From assembly GCA_015501585.1 (NCBI GenBank), contig JADNRY010000487.1, positions 1 to 44,849 of the forward strand: a stretch of DNA of 44,849 nt, in the 5' to 3' direction. Every line of letters starts with the position of its first letter. Positions within the stretch are counted from its first letter, which is position 1. Shown here piece by piece: positions 10,375 through 22,707 of this stretch. Origin of the DNA: Rhodocollybia butyracea. Lineage: Eukaryota > Basidiomycota > Agaricomycetes > Agaricales > Omphalotaceae. The translations under genes were made by a program, and so were the position numbers. The notes beneath the pieces were generated by a model that saw only the letters and a list, made by a program, of their open reading frames with translations, did no database searches and had not been told where the DNA came from.

Positions 10375-11775
10375 CTAGAATTTGTAAACCTGAAAACGAT
10401 AAAAAATTCTCAGGTCAAGGACAGAAGAGCGTCGTTCAGCTTTTACTTACCTGGTCTTCAGTATATCCCAGCTCTTTCAGAATACCACCCAGCTCGCCCT
10501 GCTGCATGCCAGCCTTCTTTCCAGCCAAAGAAATGACTTGTCCAGGAGGGCCTGAAATATGCCACGACGGCGACGCGATAAGTTTCGTATAACCTTCTTC
10601 AAGGTAAAAAGCAACGCATGCACATACCACAAACGAACACCTTGACTTTTTCCTTCAAGGTCGGAGGGGCGACAAACTTTTGCAGCACATCCTTCGAAAT
10701 GAATCCCGATGGGCCATTCCATTCCGCCGGAGGCTTGTCCAAAACATACACCACGTCGAACTTGCTCGGGTATTTCGCTTTGAGCGCTTCGAGTTCTGAT
10801 TTGAGGAGAATATCAGCTTCGGTGACGTTGGAGAACAGAAGCGTGAATTTGGTGCGGTTGGAGGCGTTGGATAGAGCGTGGGTGACGATTTGGTAGAGGG
10901 GAGTGCTGGATGTCGCTTACATGAGCAAATTTAAAGGGTAATAGAGTATTGGTGATCGGATGCTTACATTCCACTTCCGCCGCCAATAAGCGCTACTTCC
11001 TCGAATTCGTTCACTAAGTAAATATTTGTTCAGTAATGAATCTCATAAAATGAGACTTGAAGCACTTTTGTAAGGGAATTTGGGAATCGGTCCTTTGACG
11101 GATAGCGTGTCGCCCTCCTACGTTGAATTGGTGTGAACAGTTGTGCATAGATGACAAAGGATGAATGAAGTATACCTTTAGACTGTGGATGTGCTTGGAA
11201 GCGTTACCGCTGTCATATCTCTTTATGAGCAGAGTAAGTTCACCCTTGAGGTCTGGAGGCGAGATGGGTGTGTATGGACGGATGATGGGTTTGCCTTTGG
11301 CGTCCTTGAGAGCCTCGGGATCGGAAGATTTGACGATGAGGCATGAGGCAACTGGGAGCAGCGATGCTTCGTTGTTGGGCAGTTCAAAGATGAACCTAAC
11401 GCAGGATTTGCAAGAGCAGATGGTAGTAGTACTATTGGACGTACTTGGAGGTATTGTGGTTGTATGGGACAATCTTCTTGAGCTTGAAATCTTTAAAGTT
11501 TTCCGGGTCTAGAGGACTTTGTGTCTGCGTTGAAACAGAAGTTCCTGTCGAATTTAGATAATAATAACCACCGAGTCCGGCGACGCCTGCGCCCATGAGA
11601 ACCAAGGGCAAATTGCTGGATTTTTTTGCGGGAGCCTCGGTCGCATAGCAGCGACGAGCAGCTGTACGATACAGCTGAGTACGGCCCTTGAGGTTATTTT
11701 GTTAGTTGTGAAGAATAAAGCATATAAAGAAGTTAAACTTGCAAGTTGGCGTGTGGCTGCAGCAAAGGACAACAT
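10375..11775 (-). CDS. MCR1: Mitochondrial NADH-cytochrome b5 reductase (321 aa, eight exons)
   Basis: FAD enzyme that passes electrons from NADH to cytochrome b5 or related acceptors at the mitochondrial outer membrane or intermembrane space. Exons on the minus strand: 11775-11739, 11661-11445, 11395-11176, 11117-11066, 11013-10968, 10905-10628, 10551-10451 and 10389-10375; all phases agree. The Arg-rich N-terminus with a Tyr-Ala-Thr-Glu motif is a likely presequence, followed by a Gly-rich hydrophobic anchor (about residues 30-45). FAD motif RPYTPIS is at 124-130, NAD motif GGGSGITP at 186-193 and CGPPGQ at 283-288. The last exon encodes only VYKF plus the stop, a typical family ending; reading past the intron instead gives a false stop. 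It diverges from HOG1 across 345 bp. Confidence 0.93.
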
Positions 11776-12120
11776 GACAAAAAAACTAAAAGCTTCCGCT
11801 TACATCTCAACATCAGCCGGCATGGGTTTGTGACGTCATTTATGCTCCATCTTTCCGCCGAAATTTGAAAACTTGTTTTCTTTTCTTGTACCAACGAGAC
11901 CAACTAGGCTTGTTTCATCTTTTTCAGAATTGTTGCTTGTTGCAACGGTTTCAACGGTTTCAACTTGGAAACTTTACTATTTTACTGCTTCGCGCTGAAG
12001 TTTGTTCCAAATCTCGCCTTACCGACGCTCGCATCCAAATCTCATTATCGAGTTGATCCAAACAAATACACGGTGCTCTGATCGATTCGTTTTTCTTTCA
12101 TTAACCACGACCTCCTCCAA
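11776..12120. promoter_or_regulatory. Shared MCR1/HOG1 divergent promoter with palindromic CRE site
   Basis: A 345 bp region between two start codons pointing away from each other. It contains a perfect CRE palindrome, TGACGTCA, at 11831-11838, about 56 bp upstream of the MCR1 ATG and about 283 bp before the HOG1 ATG. This site is bound by ATF/CREB-type bZIP factors, which in fungi (Sko1, Atf1) are targets of Hog1-type kinases. The side it serves is inferred; the distance favours MCR1. Confidence 0.55.
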
Positions 12121-13946
<1,826 letters not shown>

Positions 13947-14905
13947 CACAATCAATCTTTTCCTGATAAAATCACTGGTTATTTCCTTCCCTTCTAGTTC
14001 CCTGATATTTTGTTGCGCTACCCTTTGACTTTGAGATTGTTTCTAGCCCCGTTTTGGTTTTAGACAGCTTTCGTGTTGTAATTGAACCCTCTACGCCCCG
14101 TTCTTTCAACATCATACCTCTCTCTCCCCTTCTTAATTTGCTTGGTTATTAGAGTCCGATACACGCAAAAGGACTTTAGTACAAGTTGTCGGTCAAACCA
14201 AATGTTTCCAATATCATGTTCAATGTTGTAATCGATACTAGTGGCAGTAGTTTCGTCTGTCGGGCCCGAACAACATCTTTCGACTAGCAGAATTAAGTTC
14301 GGTTACGAGCGACAGAAGATAAGTATGAAAAATCTTGAACTGTTCAATGCCAACTTATAGCTTCTGTGATGCGTTCTTCCCGAACGAAAAGCGTCTTCAT
14401 CAAGCCCCAGTCGGTATGGGTGGAATGTAAGTAAATTGCTTCAAAAAATATCATTGTGGTTGTCCACGATATGACGTACCGTCTCCATAAGATTGCTTAA
14501 TGGTCAGCGTAGTCTCGTTCTCACCTTCAAAGTTCAAGCTTCCATCATTGCATGGTTTACGGATCTTAGTATGTAGGTACCAATATTTTTCGTCTGTCTT
14601 TCCACTTGGAAATCCCACAGAGTCAAGATCCTTCCGGTGACAAAAGGCGCTGGATGATTTGTCTCTCATTACTGTGGTCTACCTCAAAGTTCCAGTGTGC
14701 TGTAGTAAGATTTCTGGACAGCTAGTATGTATATCTTATCAAACTTGGCTCAGCTCATCTTTCCAGCTATGTGGGTCCAGAAATTGCCTTTTTCGGAATT
14801 GTACCAATGGAGCAAAATGACAATGACCCCTATATTAAGCGATCGGATCTTCATTTCTCGTTTGCTTTAAGAAGGCTAACGAATTTTATGCAACTTACAC
14901 CCATC
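13947..14905. other. HOG1 3' region and dioxygenase promoter; right part duplicated at 25.3 kb
   Basis: No gene supported. The part from about 14571 to 14945 has a diverged second copy at about 25316-25731, including the sequence around the start codon of the next gene. An in-frame ATG exists upstream at 14771, but the later ATG at 14906 is preferred. Confidence 0.6.
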
Positions 14906-16384
14906 ATGACTACACTTTTATTTCGCCTTACCTCATTTTTCTCGAACGCCACCGCAAACGACGACGAGGCCTCGTATCTATGCTCGCAAATCATACAAGA
15001 TGCGGACCAGCACCTCGTAGCAAGTCGTCTCGCCGAAATGCTTAAGAACAGCGGAAACGCCTGGCCTCCTAAACCAACCCACGCAGAATCCTGGCCGGAC
15101 GCGCTGAAACCATACTACACTGTCTACCAGCGGATCGCGCCGTTCCTACCAGTCCACGAATCCTCGCTAGACGACGCAGAAAATCGTATACTCATCGACA
15201 AATCTCGCTCTCTCTTCGCTGCTGTCCTCGACGAGGAAGTTGATCTACCTGATGTCTGCGAAACATTAGAAGCGTGTTCTCAATCAGACAGCGATCTCAT
15301 GCCTATCAGCGGCTGGTTGGGTTTCTATTCTTGTATTGCTTCGTTAAGGCACGGCTACCGGTAAGTAATTTGGTAAAGACCAGTCCTGTATATTCATCAG
15401 AAAATTCCAACCTAGGTGGGGTATATTGCCTGTCGTCCGCGAAGCTCAAAATGAGAAATCTTTGCAGTTTCCTCACGAATTAGATATACCATGGCCATAC
15501 ATACAACGACGACTCGGCATCACTTCACCCGGAGGTAGCATGTCTTCAAACTCGTACTACAATTTTGACGCCAATCGTAATATCGTATACCCAATCACCG
15601 CTGGCATGAGCGAAGAACACAATAGAACAGAACTTTGGAACTCACTCTTGTTTGTGGAGATAGAAGATAAAGTATGCGTTTTCCTTTACCTCTTTACACG
15701 AGTTTTTCGTGCTAATACTACCCTAGGCTCTCCCATTATATCGTCACATAAGCAAAGCAGTCCAGTTCCTCGAAAACGACGATATCCCCTCCACCATATC
15801 AACACTACAAAAGGCGAACGACGACTGCAAAGCCGCTTTCAAGCATTTCTATGAAAACATGAATGATTTCAATCTTGTACCGTCGATCTGGCTCCCGTAC
15901 TGCCAAGGGTTCCAAGGCTGGACGTTGGAAGGGATCAACGGCGTTTCCGGCGGTCAGAACATGCTGATACGTACACTTGATAGCTTCCTCGGCGTACGTC
16001 CATGGCCAACCGAAGAAGAGGAAGCATTGCATCTGCCGTCAGCACAGCGAAATTGGCTAAACTCCCTTCGAAAGTTTGATATCCGTGAAGTGGCCAACCA
16101 GAAGGGCAACGAGGAGGTTATCAAGCTACTGGACCATATGGTTTCTCAGCTCCGTGTAAGATACTTCTTTTACTTACGCTCTTTTTCGCTCATCGTTTAT
16201 CTTCACTTAGCTCTGGCGCATGGGCCATATGAGGAAGATGCAGCGATACCAGGTGCACAGGCCTGAGAGAAACAAAATGACTGCAGGCAAGTCGCTTGTT
16301 AGAGACGGTGGTGTTGCGGATGATGGGGCTATGGTTAACCACCTCAAGGAGATGTTGTCTGTACGCCTGCGTGAGACGAAATAA
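14906..16384 (+). CDS. Divergent indoleamine 2,3-dioxygenase-family protein (437 aa, four exons)
   Basis: Haem enzymes of this family open the indole ring of tryptophan, the first step of the kynurenine route. Exons: 14906-15360, 15416-15671, 15727-16155 and 16211-16384; phases agree. Family features in order: a helical N-terminal domain ending in GWLGFYSCIASLRHGYR; WPYIQRRLGI; a small-Gly loop NGVSGGQN in place of the usual GGSAGQS-type motif; then LPSAQRNWL and a final helix with His386 in RMGHMRKMQRY, which fits the haem-ligand His. The usual MPxxHR motif is altered (LPSAQR), so activity on tryptophan is uncertain. ATG 14906 (MTTLLFRL) is chosen because this start region is conserved in the duplicated copy; an alternative upstream ATG at 14771 would add 45 residues. 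Confidence 0.75.
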
Positions 16385-16769
16385 AAAAGAATTCGGATTT
16401 GGAATTGTACACAGACCTTCAGTAGACTTCTTTTTTTTGTTAAAAGTTATAGCTATCTATAGAATTGTTACTAGAATTTCCATAGCTTTATAATTGGTAT
16501 AACGATTTCGTACGAAAGAAGGAGCAGTCCGGCTATCTTATTATAACGACGGAAAATGGAGAAATGGAGAAATTCCGGTGTTCGATAAGCGCAAGAATAA
16601 GTTAAAAGAGTTATGCCGATCTCGGTGCTACTTAGAGTGCGATGCTTGGCATTCATTGAAAAGTGGTTATATGCGGGTCAAAGTCGAACTCAGACTGCTC
16701 CGAGCCCGAAAACATAGGACTCCAACATACGAAACAACGGACTCAGGTATCGGTCATGGCCTTGACCAG
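16385..16769. other. Dioxygenase gene 3' region
   Basis: AT-rich after the stop codon, with a run of T at about 16431-16440. No gene seen. Confidence 0.4.
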
Positions 16770-17860
16770 CAGATCCGGCCCAAAACCCAGACTCCAGAGA
16801 ATATTTAGGATCCAGTGGCAACCTCTCGTCAGTCGGGGATTAATTCGTGACATACATACTCACTAACCGAAAATCGAAGAAGGGAAATAGGGGTGATTGT
16901 ACTTTCTTGACACTCCTCATTGATCTCCAAGGACTCGGACTCGACCACCAGTATAACGATACACCAAAGCGAAGATACCGAAGCGATTGGGGGATGTCGC
17001 CGAAACTAAGTGTAGCGGTGCTGACTCGCCGCTCGGAGGAGGTATGATACGAACTCTCCTAATCATTCCCTGTTTGGCTGTGAAGGCCCTAAAATATGGG
17101 AGAGAACGTAGCAGCTTGTCAAGGTGTCAGTGTTTTTAATTTTGTTTTTGGTCGTGGCCTTGACCAGAAGATTCCAGGATTCAAGTCTCTTGTCAGTTGG
17201 GGATTGTGGAGAGATGATATGTAAGCGAAAAACGTAGAAGAGAAATAGGGGTGACTGTACTCTTGACTTTCTTCTTTAATCTCCAAAGACGAGACCATCG
17301 GTAACCACATACCGAAGCGAATATGAACAGTTGTCGAAACTGAGTGTAGCCGTGCTGATTCCGAGTCGCTCGCTCGAGGAGGTATGACACCAACCCTCCT
17401 AATCAAGCTCCTAGTCATCCCCAGCTTGACTGTGAATGCCAAAATCTGGGAGACGACGTAGCACCTTGTCAAGGCGCTGGTGTTTTGTAATTTGGAATCT
17501 GATTCCCAGATGAATCTAGGATTCAAACATGATTCAAACATCTTGTCAGTCGGGAGATTCCGGAGAGATAATATGTTAGCGAGAAACGAAGAAGGGAAAT
17601 AGGGGGTGATTGTACTCTCGACATTCTTCATCATTCTCCACTGAAGGACGAGACCATGCAGTCAGTAATGTCAGTAATGATGCATCGAAAAGTTGTCGAA
17701 GCTGAGCGTGACGGTGCTGACTCGTCGCTCGAGGGAGATATGATGCAAACTCTCCTGATCATCCCTTCTCGTGAGGCCAAAATCTCTTGCAAAATCTGGG
17801 AGAGTACGTAACATCTTGTCAAGGTGTAATTTGGGACGCTCGGTTGGATGTACGGTATGT
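16770..17860. repeat. Three diverged tandem units of about 350-390 bp
   Basis: Three head-to-tail units (about 16770-17110, 17160-17475 and 17500-17860) share ordered landmarks: 'gtcagtcggg' or similar, 'gaagggaaatagggg', a 'ctccaaggac'-like block, 'gtgctgactcg', 'actctcctaatcat', 'aaaatctgggaga' and 'cttgtcaaggtg'. Identity is moderate. Parts of the same unit occur in rearranged form at about 28585-28905. Open frames across it on the minus strand follow the repeat rather than a gene. Confidence 0.65.
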
Positions 17861-18189
17861 ATCATGCCCATTCCAATCTCTCAGTGCTCACTTTTCACTT
17901 TTCACGTGATATTTTTCGCAACATTCAGAATTCAGAACAGAGAAGACGATGGGGATAACTTGAATGAATGCACTCCCGAAGAGCATATAGGAGCATATAG
18001 GCCATCAACCCACTCGGAGATGCTAAAGACCTTTTCACACAAGGGACTGGCGAATCACAAACCCTTGCTCCTTGTGTACTAGACGATACTTTTCACTTCA
18101 TCTACCTCCTCAAGATCATGCTTCCCAAAAAGTACCTTGCTTTCAAGGAATCTTGTCATCAGTTCCAAATCAGTTCGGTGAAACTACGC
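17861..18189. other. No gene seen
   Basis: Short stretch between the tandem repeats and the LINE fragment. I see no splice-consistent gene, though short open frames exist. Confidence 0.35.
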
Positions 18190-18293
18190 TAGGAGGGCTT
18201 GCAGTATACCTTCCCTTTGTGGGTTGAGCTCGTTGCGTCTCTCCCCTGTTCCCTGTAAGGTGGAGCCGTGTAAAATAATAATACTACTACCCT
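18190..18293 (+). mobile_element. Short 3' fragment of the same LINE family as 4856-5764
   Basis: About 104 bp matching the LINE 3' untranslated end: 'gcttgcagtatacc', 'ggttgagctcgttgc', 'tctctcccc', 'tgttccct' and 'ggagccgtgta', ending in an AATAATACTACTAC tail. It is in plus orientation and has a short internal deletion relative to the longer copy. Its arrival is consistent with extreme 5' truncation. A target duplication was not clear. Confidence 0.7.
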
Positions 18294-18502
18294 CATATTT
18301 ACATTGTTTAGTCAGGTTCTCGCAAAGTATGTATCTGGAAGAAGAGCAAAGATGTGTATCGTATATATATGACGTGAACAAGTAAAAGGCGTAAACGAGT
18401 GTTTCCAAAAAGGCAAGGGACTTCCAGCGTCGCGACACCGCCATTGACGTCCTCAGTCCAACCGAGAGGTGTCAGGACATTAGATTGAGGACATCAAAGA
18501 CA

Positions 18503-19441
18503 TCAAACAACGGCAAAGAAAAGAAAAAAAGAAAGCAAAAACGTAAAAGCGCAAAGGACAGAAAAAAGTGGGAAAGAAAACCCTCCCGCATTCGACAACG
18601 GCAAGAGTACTTTACACAAAAACACAAGCACGCCTGCAATCGCAACCGCGATGCCTTTACTAAAAGGCCACGCAAACATAACCAATCCAGACATCAAAAG
18701 GAAAATGGAGAGAAACAGATAAAGCGGGAGGTCAGTCGCAATGATGGCATTCATCACCCTCTTCTCGGAGTCAGTATAGCGGAACAGGTGGATGCGGAAA
18801 CGCTGCGTAGGTGGTAAGCAGCATTGGCGGATCCACTGTTTGGCTAGGACGCCGAGAAGGGCTGAGGAAAGACTCAGTGTCAGACTGAGGGACCACAATG
18901 CGTCTGCCCAGATTGTAGCGTGAGATGTCGTGATCGCTGGTGAGTCGTGTTGCCATTTGACGAGAGCAAGAAGAGCTGATTTGAACGCAGCGGCGGGGTC
19001 GGGTGGCAGGGATGATGCTAGCAAGGTGCCTGTAACCACGGATAGGAGAGTGCCCTAGATAAGAGTCAAGCAATCATCGCCATTCCCCCGCTTCGAAAAC
19101 GCAGCACTACATACCAAGATGAAGATGACGCTCAACCTGCCATTAGCCACACGGGCCAAATAATCATTTGTGTCCCATCTATCATTCTCGTCACCGGCAT
19201 CTCGATCTTGGTCTCTCTCATTATCCGTGGACAGTTCTATGTGGTTTGAGAGATTATGCTTCCCAGTGTACGGGATATGGGCTAAAGGAGGCGAATGACC
19301 ATGTTCTACTCCTCCTACGTAGCCTAGTTTCGTAGGCCCATTTGCAGTGATCGTTTGCGCAAGTGCTAACGTTCCTGCCGCAACGTTGGGCGGTTGGGCG
19401 GTACTATTGGCCTGTAGAACATAGCCTTGGAATTCTATCAA
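18503..19441 (-). CDS. DUF6535-type multi-pass membrane protein, 5' end uncertain
   Basis: Family of unknown function common in mushroom genomes. Two exons are clear: 19441-19115 and 19054-18503, joined by a 60 bp intron (GTATGT...TCTAG). The joined region gives the first hydrophobic segment (SVIFILGTLLSVVTGTLLAS), then the diagnostic ALWSLSL-x(n)-LLGVLAKQWIR block near 18820-18910, then two more hydrophobic segments. The C-terminus beyond about 18580 is low-complexity Phe/Leu and may not be native. A candidate first exon starting ATG at 19541 does not join in frame, so the gene may be partial or decayed. Polar N-terminal segment with many Asp, Asn and Arg. Confidence 0.6.
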
Positions 19442-19483
19442 AAGTTGATTAGGCTAGGCCGGTACGAAGACACTCTATGAACC

Positions 19484-19740
19484 CACCTCTGTATTTCTGC
19501 GACGCAGAAACTTTGGAATGATCGTCTCTGGTATGCTCATTTCGAATTAGACGTGTTTTCATGTTCGCTTCATCGAACAGTTTTTTCGATAAGACCAAGT
19601 TCAAGCCCAATTCGGAGTTCCCTTCCAATCCTGATTTTATCCACGAGATTTAGCCTGGGCCTGTATGGGGAAACTCTATAAACTCACTTGGGTATTTCCG
19701 TGATGCACAAGCGTGGGGATGATCATCTCTGATGCGCTCC
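19484..19740 (-). repeat. Local duplication of a ~65 bp exon-like segment
   Basis: The minus-strand segment at 19545-19484 and the one at 19740-19678 are clearly similar: both encode a Glu-x-Ile-Ile-Pro-x(6)-Asn-Thr stretch followed by a GTGGGT or GTGAGT donor-like site and a T-rich continuation. They lie about 195 bp apart and suggest a duplicated first exon or repeated decay of the same gene. Confidence 0.5.
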
Positions 19741-20345
19741 CGAGGTAACAACGGTGTTCCAATGAAATCACTGAACGATGAATGTGTATCTTCAAAGGGC
19801 AGAGATGAAAGAGGAACATCGTTCGTTGTCTCGGGATAGCGTCTGGGAAATTTATCGAAATGGTACTGCAGAGATGGAATCTTGTTTGTGAGCGTATGAC
19901 TACAGGACCTTCCATAGTAGATATCTTCAAACTCTGCGGCGCAGAAGGCCTCGTTGGGTCCGTTCGTATAGCCATCTGGTATGGGCGAGAGGAAAGAGCC
20001 AGAATGTAGAGACAGACTACTATTAAAGCACTCGTCCAATCCATCGGTTGTAATGAATACCGCTGATGGATTGTCTTTGGATGGCTGGGAGGGCGAGACG
20101 AAGCTTCCTGCATTAATGATAATATCCTGCGTTGGAAATCGCTCGAGGATTGGCTGAGCGATAGCTGTATATCCTGGCGGTTGAGGTATATGAGCATCTA
20201 AGGCATCCGAATTGTCCCGTTCCTTCGAGTTCCTCGCGATCTCTTCCCCGATTGTCTGAGCAACAGCTGCCTTGCCTGCTCCCGCAGGACTAGAGACCCT
20301 CTACCAGACGCGTTCGAGCCGAACGAGTGCATCGGTTTCCTTATA
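19640..20345 (-). pseudogene. Relic of a NACHT-domain NTPase
   Basis: On the minus strand a P-loop stretch SPAGAGKAAVAQTI is at about 20294-20250, preceded by an in-frame stop. In the usual motif (GxxGxGK[S/T]) the Ser or Thr after Lys is replaced by Ala. About 75 residues later comes FITTDGLDEC, the Walker B motif typical of mushroom NACHT proteins. The spacing is shorter than I expect, and the sequence after Walker B loses resemblance. Together these indicate a short decayed fragment. In fungi NACHT proteins act as intracellular sensors; this copy is unlikely to work. Confidence 0.65.
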
Positions 20346-20346
20346 A

Positions 20347-21091
20347 GGTAGAGAGCAGCCAAATACAGTTCACGTCAGGTGATCAAGGTGTGACTACCAT
20401 ATATGGTGAAATTATCTTCAAAAATCATTGTAAAAGCATTATAAAATTGAGTAGGCGCATTCCCTCTTATCGGTCTCATGAATCTGTTGCATTAGCCATA
20501 AAATACATGATTTGCACGTATGGTAAGTTTTAGCTAAGAAATGATAGAGGAGTTTTCAAAATGCTACTGAGATAAGTAGGGTAAGAATAACAACAAAATA
20601 TACAACTGTTTGGGCATGCATTGGTGTTCGAGATCATTTATCCAAGAGCCAGGAAGGATTCTATGGCCTTTGTATCTATCTCCAGTCCATGCCACCTGAT
20701 AACTGCCTATATCTCGGTAGCGCACCTGCAATTATTCACTTGTTTTCTGGTGAGCAACCCTCTTTGGCATCCTCGAAGCTGACTTGACATTCCCTTTGAG
20801 GTTTTTAGTCATTCACCAAGTATTTCCTGGGATGATACTGTATTTACTATCTGATGAACAAAACTTTGAGGCTTGTTTCTGCTACTCTTCTCTCAGATAG
20901 TCACTTTTTGTGAAAGTTTTGGTGGAACATTAGTCCTAAATATGTTTCCCACATATTCATGGCACGGATTGTGCATAGGTGGACAGAATAATTATCTACC
21001 TATTTATCTTTCTTTTTCAGTGAGAATTTCACCATATATGGTAGTCACACTTTGATCACCTGACGTGAACTGTATTTGGCTGCTCTCTACC
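20347..21091. repeat. 67 bp inverted repeats 611 bp apart
   Basis: Left arm 20347-20413 and right arm 21025-21091 are reverse complements with one mismatch. The intervening 611 bp are AT-rich and show no gene. The right arm lies in the last exon of a hypothetical gene (21004-21563), so the left arm is an inverted copy of coding sequence. No clear flanking duplication. It could be a foldback-type insertion or an inverted duplication. Confidence 0.8.
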
Positions 21092-21563
21092 TTAAGCTCT
21101 TTGTGAGCACTGACGTTATCCTTGTCTCCCATCCAGGGAGGTACTGGTAAATTCCCATATAACCCCCCTAGAGCATTGGGACCAACCTGGGGTGGCACAG
21201 TACAAAAAGGAAGCACGCGCAATTTCGCTTCGTAGGTAGCTGGAGTAGATGGAGACCTATCTACGGTGGCAATATGATGAAGTGTCTGTGAGCTTTTATA
21301 AAACGAATAAAGTCTGTGAACTTACAGCCAAAATTCAGTGAAGCTCGGAAATCGCGAGTCACATTTGCGTTGGATGGACCTGAAATGGGTTCACAAACGA
21401 AATCTGAGAAATTCATAAACTTACTATTTCTAAGATCATTAATCGCAGACTTTTCTACAGAGTTGGCCAAGGCAAACAACTTTGATTGAGATGAACTGAC
21501 TTCAGTGAGGGGTGCAGATGCCCAAGTGTCTTTATGATGAGGGTATGGAGGGAGGAATTCCAT
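21004..21563 (-). CDS. Hypothetical protein (149 aa, three exons)
   Basis: I do not recognise it. A splice-consistent model is exons 21563-21425, 21379-21326 and 21260-21004, with introns GTAAGT...TTCAG (45 bp) and GTAAGT...CGTAG (65 bp); phases agree and the frame ends at TAA 21004-21006. The N-terminus is polar (MEFLPPYPHHKDTW); the C-terminal half has Pro/Gly-rich LGGLYGNLPVPPWMGDKDN. The region KVESSQIQFTSGDQ lies in the right arm of the inverted repeat. It might be a fragment of a larger gene. Confidence 0.4.
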
Positions 21564-21760
21564 TGTAGAGACAAATAGTTTTGGTACAGTGAAGATACAA
21601 TGGATATAGTCACCTCATGGAAACAGCGTGTGGGAAATTGAATGAACCTCATGTTTACATGTTTTCTTTGTGATGTTTCTCCGTTTTCATTGGATGTTTC
21701 CAGTATCGCCAGAGTTAGCATTTGCGTCTTTAGTTTCCCATCTACATCTTCATCCTCTCT

Positions 21761-22707
21761 ATGATCAATCCTTCCAACGACAATGAACCTGATTTGCACC
21801 AGTCTCTGCTAGAAAATCACCCTGCGCAAGAGATTATTTGGTGTCTGGAAGACAATCTTGATCAACCTTTACAGGGGAATCAGGCTTCGCAGCCTTTACA
21901 TGTACAGCAAACCCAATCTTCACTCAACTCGCCTCCTTCCACTCACCCATCTTCCACCTCAGAAGTTGAACCACCGAGTGCAAATGACGAATCTGAGCCT
22001 GGAACTTCTGCCGACACCTTGATTCCCGATGCTGCAGCCAAATTAGACTCAACCATCTCTCTTGTGCATAGTACTCCATGTCTGCACTTGTAGCGGTGCT
22101 GATCTCGAGCTAGTCCTTCTTGTTTGGTGCTTTGGTTGTCGCCTTTCTGGTATTCGTATTACCTGTGGTCTCTCTTAACTTCGCTGCTATTGCCAACAAT
22201 ATTCTTCTTGAAGCCGTCGCATTACTACGCGCACAGGTCAATGGCACTCTCGGTGACCTGATCCCATCTGCAGATACCTCTTCCTCGATATCTCCCACAA
22301 ACCTAGTAGCAACCATATTATGGTCTTTGAGTCTTATGCCGAACCTTAACACGATACTCCTCGCTGCCCTTGTGAAGCTGTGGGTACACTGGTACAAGTC
22401 ACGCATACGCAACCGACACCAGTACTCCACCCGCAAGACGAAGTCTGTCAATGTCATCATAGCTGCTATCTTACCGCTTTCTGTCTTTTCCTACCTCTTC
22501 CTGTTTATCATCGGGTTGGTGGTATATCTGTGGGATCTCAGTAAAGGCCTCGCAATAACGCTTCTTGTTATGGGGGCAATGATATTGATTGCATTTCTGG
22601 AGATCAGCCGCTTGAGCATAAGCGAGCTGGTGCGTCGGGCTCGCGGCTCTCACTGCACCAGCGTCAAAAAATATTGGGCAAAATTATTTCCGAAATTATT
22701 GCTGTAA
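21761..22707 (+). CDS. DUF6535-type membrane protein, 3' end altered by foldback element (~298 aa)
   Basis: Exons 21761-22063 and 22114-22707 with a 50 bp intron (GTGCAT...GCTAG), phase 0. The N-terminal 95 residues are polar and Ser/Pro/Glu-rich. Exon 2 encodes a first membrane segment (FLFGALVVAFLVFVLPVV), the family block LWSLSLMPNLNTILLAALVKLWVHW, then two hydrophobic segments near residues 225-270. The last 16 residues and the stop come from the foldback element that begins at 22658, so the natural C-terminus is lost. It is on the opposite strand to the other DUF6535 gene 2.3 kb away. Function unknown. Confidence 0.6.

Noticed and set aside
10436..10630. A separate small minus-strand gene, or an MCR1 end at the stop near 10436
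   Set aside because: A GTAAGT...TTTCAG intron (10450-10390) joins to GTTTACAAATTCTAG, giving the usual VYKF-like end of the enzyme.
17119..17634. 171-residue minus-strand frame in the repeat region
   Set aside because: It spans two diverged repeat units and its amino-acid pattern simply repeats; no domain or splice support.
20873..21055. 60-residue plus-strand frame between the 67 bp inverted repeats
   Set aside because: AT-rich chance frame ending inside the right arm; no recognisable features.
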